Below, in pieces: positions 7,899 to 13,025 of a stretch of 13,025 bases of DNA. The position numbers and the translations under genes are program-made. The notes beneath the pieces are model-generated. The model saw nothing but the letters and a program-made list of their open reading frames with translations, ran no database searches and had not been told where the DNA came from. Position 1 is the stretch's first letter, and each line of letters starts with the position of its first letter. Origin of the DNA: Fidelibacterota bacterium (lineage in GTDB: Bacteria > Fidelibacterota > Marinisomatia > Marinisomatales > TCS55); assembly GCA_014239505.1 (NCBI GenBank), contig JAAZYT010000013.1, positions 1 to 13,025 of the forward strand. Reading direction: 5' to 3'.

Positions 7899-8819
7899 AT
7901 GCCTTCTGATTTAAAAGAGAAGATCTATCAAGCTCAATGTTTAGGCAATATTCAACCAATAGAGCATATGGTGCCATATCCAAACTTAAGAGCATTAGTC
8001 GATGGTCAAAATATCAAATATGGTCAAAAATTAGTTTATACCGAACATAAACTTACTTCAGATAAAGTATATTCAATGGCTCAACAAACTGCTAACTGGC
8101 TTGTATCAATGGGTATTTCACCAAAAGAACGAATTCTAGTGGATCAACTGCCATTCACTCAAAATGAAATTCTAGCTTTTGGAATCTGGACTTTAGGTGC
8201 ATCCATGGTACTTGTAGGAGATCAAAATATTGCAGATGCCACTAAAAATTCGGCGCCATCTTTGATTATTAATTCTGATGTAAATTATTTTGAAAAAATA
8301 AAAACTTTTTCAAAAGATTACAATCCTACTTATAAGCCACTTCTTGCTGATGAAGCAATGGTCTTTTGGAATGATGGAAAAGGAATTAAGTTAAGTCATT
8401 ATAATCTGTTAGTGAATACCAATGGAATTCAGCATGCTATTGATCTTTATGAGAATCAAACATTCCATGTAAGCTTAGAACCTAAATCTATGGCATGGGT
8501 TATTTTACAGGCGATTTTACCTCTTTATTCCGGTGCGCCATTGACTGCAAAAAATCCAGATATTTGCCTAGGTGAAAATGAAGGAAACTTTTTAATTAAG
8601 TTTCAATGGGAACAACTGGAAGAAACCAACCCTCCCACTCTTTTTATGCTAAATGAAAACACTGCATTTATTTCAATGAATAAAACTCCAATTCATTTAT
8701 CAGGTATGAACAATACTGATAAGCCCACAGAGATTACAGGGCACTCTGTTATGATGGGATATTTGGATGATGAATTAAATAAAAAAGTTTTTAAAAATGA
8801 TAGTTTAAATATTATTTAA
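7899..8819 (+). CDS. Eroded ANL-superfamily (acyl-CoA synthetase-like) protein, probably not an active ligase
   Basis: This 306-residue intact frame resembles the N-terminal domain of AMP-binding acyl-CoA synthetases, which are normally 500-650 residues. The opening is family-like: NLRALVDGQNI (29-39), then YSMAQQTANWLVSMGISPKERILV (58-81) and FGIWTLGASMVLV (94-106). At the P-loop, where SGTTGxPKG is expected, only WNDGKGIKLSHYNLL (157-171) remains, about five residues short and without the Ser/Thr/Gly run. PLYSGAPLT (208-216) fits the A4 region. The next roughly 100 residues, including the YGxTE motif, are missing. A weak A7 block, ITGHSVMMGYLDDELNKKVF (279-298), ends the protein just before the expected TGD. 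There is no C-terminal domain. The 3' end overlaps the convergent sulfatase gene by eight bases. It is last in the operon, 16 bases after the flavin-reductase gene. It may be a repurposed non-catalytic protein or a decaying gene. Confidence 0.75.
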   Translation: MPSDLKEKIYQAQCLGNIQPIEHMVPYPNLRALVDGQNIKYGQKLVYTEHKLTSDKVYSMAQQTANWLVSMGISPKERILVDQLPFTQNEILAFGIWTLGASMVLVGDQNIADATKNSAPSLIINSDVNYFEKIKTFSKDYNPTYKPLLADEAMVFWNDGKGIKLSHYNLLVNTNGIQHAIDLYENQTFHVSLEPKSMAWVILQAILPLYSGAPLTAKNPDICLGENEGNFLIKFQWEQLEETNPPTLFMLNENTAFISMNKTPIHLSGMNNTDKPTEITGHSVMMGYLDDELNKKVFKNDSLNII

Positions 8820-10755
8820 TCACTATTTCATCGATAAATAACCAAGCTTTTCCACCTCTACCTGGGTGCCAATCTGGACAAACTTTTACATTTTTAGCAT
8901 TTATTTTAATATACCGAGTTTTAAATTTTTCAAAATTTTGCGAGAACGTCTTTATCTCGTATGCAGGATTTTTTTCAGTTGAATCATAAAAGCTTTTCAC
9001 TGATGCAAATGAAAGGCCATCATTAGATATAGATATATTTACTTCAGTTGGTGAAAAAATCCAGGATGATTGTCTTTGTAAAAAGCTACAACTTATTTGA
9101 TTAATGTTTACTAATTCACCTAAATCAATAACTGCTTCAAAATCTTTTTCTTCATAACCTTGCCAATTCCCATCATTATGATCTAAAGTACCAAGCATTC
9201 CATTTGATACTGTATTATTTCCATTTCCAGAATATTTATCACTATAGGATTTTTTAAGCTTTATACTTTTTCCAACACCTATATGATTAACCTTTAATTC
9301 TGATTTAAGCCTATCTATATCTAGCTGACCAATAGGCCTGACTTCTTCCCCTTTCACTCCTTTAAGTTTATCTCCAAATGATAATCGAGCTTTATTCCCA
9401 AGAAGTTGAAGTTGTTTTACAATTTTAGGATATTGTGATATTATATTTTTTTCTTCACTACGATCTATATTTAGATCATAAAGTGCTAACTCACTCTTTC
9501 CTGAGGCATAACGACCTAATACACCTTCATAAATAGCGGGATAACCATCACTCCCTGGAGTATACCCTTCATAAGATCTATACGTATGAGGAAAAACTAA
9601 TTTCATTTTTCCTCTACGGACAGCGATCAATTCTCCAGAGTAATAATAGTAATACTCCTTTCTAAGATTATTGATACTGTCACCATACATAATTGATTCA
9701 ATATTTATTCCATCAATAGGATATTCAGGTAATTGCGCACCGGTAACTGCTGCAATAGTAGGTAAAATATCTATCGTCGCTGCTAGTTGGTTCGAGACAA
9801 GACCTTTAGGAATTTTTTCTGGCCATCTTATAATACAGGGTACTCGTGACCCTCCTTCCCACATGGTTCCTTTTCCTTCTCTGAGATTACCTACAGAACC
9901 TGCATGATTACCATAATTCAACCATGGTCCATTATCGCTGGTAAAAATAACTAATGTATTATCATCGAGATCATTTTCTGATAACGCTTTCATAATTTGG
10001 CCAACTGACCAATCAATCTCCATCATTACATCGCCATACATTCCTTGTTTGCTCTTCCCTTTAAATTCACTAGATACACCTAGAGGGACGTGCGGCATAG
10101 AATGCGGTAGATACAAGAAGAAATGTTTATTTTTATTTCTATTAATAAAATCAACTGCTCTTTCAGTATAACGTTTTGTGAGTTCATTCTGATCAGATAG
10201 AGTATGAATTTCTTCAACTTTATTATTGCCTTCATAAAAAGGAAGCTGCGGATAAAAACTAAGCGGATGGTCAGTATTTGCGATGGGTGTTCCATCATAG
10301 TCTACTGGCCACATATCATTAGAATATGGAATACCCATATATTCATCAAAACCTTGTTGTAAGGGTAAAAACATCTCATGATGACCCAAATGCCATTTAC
10401 CAACTATACTAGTAGCATATCCTAATGGCTTAAGTATTTCAGCTATCGTTGTTTCATTTGGATTGAGACCTATTCTAGAAGTATGATTATACGCTCCTCT
10501 AACGCTAACCCTTTCTGAGTAAGCGCCTGTTAATAAAGCAGCTCTTGACGCACTACAAACTGCTTGAGAGACTTGAAAATCAGTAAAACGAATACCTTCT
10601 TGTGCAAGTTGATCTATGTTTGGAGTTTCAAAACCAACAGCTCCATAACTTCCTAGATCGGCATAACCTTGATCATCTGTAAAAATAATAATAATATTTG
10701 GCTTTGTACTTTTATCATTGATGCAACCTAGAAATAATAGAAGAATCAGGTACAA
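8812..10755 (-). CDS. Lipoprotein-anchored type I sulfatase with C-terminal F5/8 (discoidin)-like domain
   Basis: This is a 647-residue S1-family (arylsulfatase A-like) hydrolase of sulfate esters. Active-site features are TDDQG (26-30, metal Asp), CSASR (67-71, the C-x-A-x-R signature whose Cys is converted to formylglycine), GKWHLG (119-124), SDNGP (273-277) and EGKGTMWEGGSRVP (293-306). Residues of about 495-647 form a beta-rich module ending in GGKAWLFIDEIVI, like the F5/8 type C domains that bind carbohydrate. The substrate is probably an algal or animal sulfated polysaccharide. The TTG start used here gives MYLILLLFLGC, with lipobox Cys11 but no basic n-region. The frame stays open upstream, and an ATT at 10779 behind AGGAAG would add MNKKLSYL, a better signal; the true start is probably 10779. 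No sulfatase-maturating enzyme is in the window. Confidence 0.93.
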   Translation of the reverse strand: MYLILLLFLGCINDKSTKPNIIIIFTDDQGYADLGSYGAVGFETPNIDQLAQEGIRFTDFQVSQAVCSASRAALLTGAYSERVSVRGAYNHTSRIGLNPNETTIAEILKPLGYATSIVGKWHLGHHEMFLPLQQGFDEYMGIPYSNDMWPVDYDGTPIANTDHPLSFYPQLPFYEGNNKVEEIHTLSDQNELTKRYTERAVDFINRNKNKHFFLYLPHSMPHVPLGVSSEFKGKSKQGMYGDVMMEIDWSVGQIMKALSENDLDDNTLVIFTSDNGPWLNYGNHAGSVGNLREGKGTMWEGGSRVPCIIRWPEKIPKGLVSNQLAATIDILPTIAAVTGAQLPEYPIDGINIESIMYGDSINNLRKEYYYYYSGELIAVRRGKMKLVFPHTYRSYEGYTPGSDGYPAIYEGVLGRYASGKSELALYDLNIDRSEEKNIISQYPKIVKQLQLLGNKARLSFGDKLKGVKGEEVRPIGQLDIDRLKSELKVNHIGVGKSIKLKKSYSDKYSGNGNNTVSNGMLGTLDHNDGNWQGYEEKDFEAVIDLGELVNINQISCSFLQRQSSWIFSPTEVNISISNDGLSFASVKSFYDSTEKNPAYEIKTFSQNFEKFKTRYIKINAKNVKVCPDWHPGRGGKAWLFIDEIVIK

Positions 10756-10774
10756 TAAATAAGATAATTTTTTA

Positions 10775-11005
10775 TTAATTTTTTTCTTCCTGCCTTTCTT
10801 TTCTATGCATCGCAGCCTCTTCAGTTATTTTTTTTGCCATTTCGGTTGCCACTTTAGGATCTATTTGAACAGGTTCTTGTTTGTTCATCCTTTTTTTATG
10901 AAATGATCTCCAACCAATATATAGAGTAAAAAGAAAAAGGATAAATAAATAAAAATATAATGACCCAATAATAAAATTGGTAAAAGTAGTTGCATCAAAC
11001 TTCAT
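10775..11005 (-). CDS. Small single-pass membrane protein, unknown function
   Basis: This 76-residue protein has one strongly hydrophobic, aromatic-rich segment (about 11-33, with IIGSLYFYLFILFLFTLYIGW). A basic stop-transfer sequence follows (RSFHKKRMNK), then a charged, probably helical tail with KVATEMAKKITEEAAMHRKERQEEKN-type Lys/Glu repetition (52-76). The charge distribution suggests a short outside N-terminus and a cytoplasmic tail. The start is ATG at 11005 with no clear Shine-Dalgarno sequence. Its TAA stop overlaps by one base the probable ATT start of the sulfatase, so the two are likely co-translated. The size and shape recall small accessory membrane proteins, but I do not recognise a family and assign no function. 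Confidence 0.7.
   Translation of the reverse strand: MKFDATTFTNFIIGSLYFYLFILFLFTLYIGWRSFHKKRMNKQEPVQIDPKVATEMAKKITEEAAMHRKERQEEKN
10786..10791 (-). promoter_or_regulatory. Shine-Dalgarno-like AGGAAG upstream of the probable ATT start of the sulfatase
   Basis: The minus strand reads AGGAAG, six bases, then ATT at 10779-10777, in frame with the sulfatase. This is the same six-base spacing as the AGGAGG in front of the acidic lipoprotein gene. The site lies inside the last codons of the upstream small gene (RQEEKN), so part of it is dictated by that peptide. No comparable site precedes the TTG at 10755. Confidence 0.5.
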
Positions 11006-11051
11006 TCAAAAAGAAGGTATCAATTGATTATTATATTATCTAATTATATTT

Positions 11052-11762
11052 CTATAAATTTTTTTCAATAAAATTTAACATTTTTTTCTGCTGACTTAAC
11101 CATCCCAGGCGTGTTTCAATATTAACATATCTTATTTCATTTCGATTGGCTGCCCAAGATAGTGAACCATCATCTTTATTTGGAGGTTTCTCCTGCAAGA
11201 CTACATTAAATGGTGACCGTGATAGTATTTCATAATCCGAACGATTTGTACAAATAAAAAAGTCCCTAGGATTTTGATCTTTTTTTATTGAATTAGCATC
11301 ACTCCTACTCAATTCTTTATAAATGTTATAACCTTTATAATTATTGTGAAGGGCTACCAAAAGTTCTCCATTTGGAGGAAAGATACTTTCAAAAAAAGAT
11401 TTTCTATCTTTATTAATTGCTAATAAAGATTCACTCTTTTTTCTCTGTGTCCATTTAGGATTATATTTCTGAATATTGGCTTGAGCTCCATCAGATGAAA
11501 AAATTCTATTTGGATCAATGATTCCACCAAAAAATTCAGACTCACGTAAAATTCCTTGAACAAGGAAGGCCTTACCTTTATATCTTTTCATATGATTCTC
11601 TAAGGCCATACGTGCAGTCTGCTCATCACCGTGCAACCATATATATCGCCGATCTGAATCTCCATTTTGAATAACTTTAAACTGAATACTCGCTATTTGT
11701 GCTTTATCGTTTTGGCTTACTGCAAAAATATATATACTAGCTAAAAGGAAAAGCTTAAGCAT
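11052..11762 (-). CDS. Exported protein with M14/AstE-like zinc hydrolase residue pattern
   Basis: This 236-residue protein has a short hydrophobic N-terminus (MLKLFLLASIYIFAVSQ) that looks like a signal peptide without a lipobox Cys. I do not recognise it by overall sequence, but a metallocarboxypeptidase-like constellation is visible in order: His44-x-x-Glu47 (YIWLHGDEQTA), Asn85-Arg86 in DPNRIF (a DxNRxF motif as in the AstE/aspartoacylase branch), His139 in LLVALHNN, and Glu216 in YVNIETRLGW. Gaps from Arg86 to His139 (53) and from His139 to Glu216 (77) are close to those in carboxypeptidase A (51 and 74). If real, it would be a periplasmic zinc carboxypeptidase or deacylase, perhaps acting on cell-wall peptides. 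It sits 46 bases upstream of the small membrane protein gene, in the same orientation. Function is inference from motif order only. Confidence 0.75.
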   Translation of the reverse strand: MLKLFLLASIYIFAVSQNDKAQIASIQFKVIQNGDSDRRYIWLHGDEQTARMALENHMKRYKGKAFLVQGILRESEFFGGIIDPNRIFSSDGAQANIQKYNPKWTQRKKSESLLAINKDRKSFFESIFPPNGELLVALHNNYKGYNIYKELSRSDANSIKKDQNPRDFFICTNRSDYEILSRSPFNVVLQEKPPNKDDGSLSWAANRNEIRYVNIETRLGWLSQQKKMLNFIEKNL

Positions 11763-11785
11763 TTGATATTATATCTGAATTTTAT

Positions 11786-12832
11786 TTATCGATTAAACTT
11801 TTTAGGAGGTTTATAGCCATTTATAAATGAATAATTACCCAACTTAGATCTTTTGTTATGCATTTTATTGACTGATTTTTTTGATGCCTGCATTGTGGAA
11901 AATGAAACATTCATTTCCATCCAAAATCCTTCTAAAGTGCCAATTTCAACACCAAATTCATCATTCATCATTAGATCGCAGGCACCTTCACCCGCCATTG
12001 CATCAACAAATTCGCACATATCTTGATAATTAGATAATGATAAACCGGTGCTCGAAATTTCAAAGGTAAAATCGACTACTTCACTATCACATTCATCATC
12101 ATTACATTCTTCAATCCAAGATAAAGTACTATCTGTGGCTTCCCATTTAATTTCAATTTCTTCTGTTTGACCCCACATTTTTTCAATAATACGACCAGTT
12201 CCATCATCATCTAAAATAAGCGTTAACTCATCAGGAAATTCCATTGGGCCAAACATGTCACTATCCATTAAAAAATTTTGACCAGCTTGTACCATTGTAG
12301 TCATTTGTTCTATAGCTCCTTCAACAATTGCATATCGAGTTGAGTCCCAAACTTCATTCCCATTGATATAAAGTTTACGATAGAGGGTGTCTGGAAAGAT
12401 TTTTAAAGAATTTGTGGAAATCGAATAATCAAAATTAGTACCATGATAAGCTCCATTAATATTACCAGAATTGATATAAAGGTTTGATTGATCATATTGA
12501 TCAAGAGACCCTATATAGTCTTCAATATTATAGTCCGCATAAAAATTATCACCATATTCAGATACATTAATAAAAGTTCCATCATCATAACTGCCTATAT
12601 TTACTTCTGTTAAGTTATATGTATCAGTGGGAATACCGTTTGATATGGTTTTTGCTTGAATACTTCCTTCTGTCTCACCCATAAAGATTTCTTGAGTCTT
12701 ATTTACTTTCATGTATGTACCACTACTAAAATTGGTCATGTTCCATTGACCAACTAGTGGATTAACCTCATCATCTTTATCCTCACAAGCAAAGATTAAG
12801 AAAATTGAAAAAAAGAAAATTATTTTTTTCAT
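11786..12832 (-). CDS. Acidic lipocalin-like lipoprotein, unknown function
   Basis: This is a 348-residue lipoprotein. MKKIIFFFSIFLIFAC (lipobox Cys16) is followed by EDKDDE and then NPLVGQWNMT (24-33), the opening typical of lipocalin-like/META-like small-barrel lipoproteins in FCB bacteria. The protein is strongly acidic and rich in Asp, Asn, Tyr and Ser. LTLILDDDGTGRI (203-215) and IEIKWEATDSTLSWI (226-240) are the beta-strand repeats that normally follow in this fold. Four Cys (243, 248, 273, 285) could form disulfides. The tail from about 318 switches to strongly basic (KKSVNKMHNKRSK and PPKKFNR), unlike the rest. The start is firm: ATG overlaps the previous gene's stop (TAATG), with AGGAGG six bases upstream. 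Probable site: outer membrane or periplasm. Confidence 0.85.
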   Translation of the reverse strand: MKKIIFFFSIFLIFACEDKDDEVNPLVGQWNMTNFSSGTYMKVNKTQEIFMGETEGSIQAKTISNGIPTDTYNLTEVNIGSYDDGTFINVSEYGDNFYADYNIEDYIGSLDQYDQSNLYINSGNINGAYHGTNFDYSISTNSLKIFPDTLYRKLYINGNEVWDSTRYAIVEGAIEQMTTMVQAGQNFLMDSDMFGPMEFPDELTLILDDDGTGRIIEKMWGQTEEIEIKWEATDSTLSWIEECNDDECDSEVVDFTFEISSTGLSLSNYQDMCEFVDAMAGEGACDLMMNDEFGVEIGTLEGFWMEMNVSFSTMQASKKSVNKMHNKRSKLGNYSFINGYKPPKKFNR

Positions 12833-13025
12833 TAGAACCCTCCTGATAGTAACAAAAAAAAGAAAAGTGCAATTCCAAAGCCCATTGTACCAAATATATT
12901 GGTTCTTTTTAGTTTATTCTTTTCTGTTTTATAAGTTGATCTGTATATTTTTTTATTCTCAATATTTAATTCATTATAATAACTAGATTTTGGTTCTCCG
13001 CTTGTATCTGAGAGAGCATACAAGC
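12832..13025 (-). CDS. Membrane-anchored hypothetical protein, C-terminal part (5' end probably beyond window)
   Basis: This frame is open from the right edge; a TTG at 13023 could be a start, but with only two bases beyond it the frame may well continue outside, so I treat it as partial. The visible part of about 63 residues is hydrophilic with several Tyr, Lys and Ser, including a basic stretch (YKTEKNKLKRTN). It ends in one hydrophobic segment (about 46-60, GTMGFGIALFFFLLLSGG) right at the C-terminus, so it looks like a tail-anchored or last-helix fragment. The TAA stop overlaps the ATG of the acidic lipoprotein gene, indicating an operon. No family recognised. Confidence 0.55.
   Translation of the reverse strand, partial: LYALSDTSGEPKSSYYNELNIENKKIYRSTYKTEKNKLKRTNIFGTMGFGIALFFFLLLSGGF
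12839..12844 (-). promoter_or_regulatory. Strong Shine-Dalgarno AGGAGG of the acidic lipoprotein gene
   Basis: The minus strand reads AGGAGG, six bases (GTTCTA), then ATG at 12832-12830. This is the only full consensus ribosome-binding site I noticed in the window; most genes here start with stop/start overlaps or with no visible Shine-Dalgarno sequence. It shows that this genome does use the signal, and it fixes the start of the lipoprotein. Confidence 0.75.

Noticed and set aside
9671..9907. Plus-strand open frame of 78 codons within the sulfatase
   Set aside because: Antisense to conserved sulfatase core motifs.
10080..10298. Alternative minus-strand frame of 72 codons within the sulfatase
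   Set aside because: Out-of-frame shadow of the sulfatase; the real frame is continuous.
10822..10834. Poly-T/poly-A run of about eight bases as a phase-variation tract in the small membrane protein gene
   Set aside because: Runs of seven to eight A or T are common in this AT-rich sequence and this one is too short to call a contingency locus.
1..13025. CRISPR array, tRNA/rRNA genes, insertion sequence or prophage
   Set aside because: No regularly spaced repeats, cloverleaf-like segments, transposase or phage genes were seen by eye in either strand.

Overview
The window looks like chromosomal DNA from an AT-rich (about one-third GC by eye), free-living aerobic marine bacterium. The best guess is the FCB side of the tree: 'Candidatus' Marinimicrobia (SAR406) or a marine Bacteroidota/Ignavibacteria relative. 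Three things point there: an Ig-like lipoprotein with the APEGGPKD-type N-terminus common in that supergroup, a lipoprotein-anchored sulfatase with a C-terminal F5/8-type domain, and a tyrosine-degradation cluster in tightly packed genes. The taxonomy is inference. No rRNA, tRNA, transposase, CRISPR array or prophage gene was seen, and no gap between genes exceeds about 140 bases.

Layout. (1) Positions 1-2363, minus strand: an SfsA-family protein followed by a large surface lipoprotein with a bacterial Ig-like domain, which runs off the left edge. The two are joined by a TTGA stop/start overlap. (2) Positions 2364-2502: the only clear divergent intergenic region. (3) Positions 2503-8819, plus strand: a seven-gene operon with gaps of 0-16 bases. 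Its order is Lrp/AsnC regulator, HisC-like PLP aminotransferase, 4-hydroxyphenylpyruvate dioxygenase, fumarylacetoacetate hydrolase, homogentisate 1,2-dioxygenase (short bacterial type), flavin-reductase-like split-barrel protein, and a shrunken acyl-CoA-synthetase-like (ANL) protein. (4) Positions 8812-13025, minus strand: a convergent, compact run of envelope or exported proteins. These are a lipoprotein sulfatase, a small single-pass membrane protein, an exported protein with an M14/AstE-like zinc-site constellation, an acidic lipoprotein, and a partial membrane-anchored protein.

How the genes work together. The plus-strand operon encodes the homogentisate route: tyrosine to 4-hydroxyphenylpyruvate (aminotransferase), to homogentisate (HPPD), to maleylacetoacetate (HmgA), then hydrolysis by FahA to fumarate/maleate plus acetoacetate. 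No maleylacetoacetate isomerase is present in the cluster. The Lrp-type protein is the obvious local regulator. The last two genes are not part of the textbook pathway. The most unusual is the final one, an intact 306-codon reading frame that resembles acyl-CoA synthetases but has lost the ATP-binding P-loop, the middle of the N-terminal domain and the whole C-terminal domain.

Most noteworthy items: the eroded ANL protein at the end of the operon; a perfect 15-bp inverted repeat inside hppD spanning the codon of an iron ligand; a probable ATT start codon for the sulfatase, backed by a well-spaced Shine-Dalgarno sequence and a proper lipoprotein signal; and an otherwise unrecognised exported protein with H-x-x-E, DxNRxF, H and E in the order of M14-superfamily zinc hydrolases.
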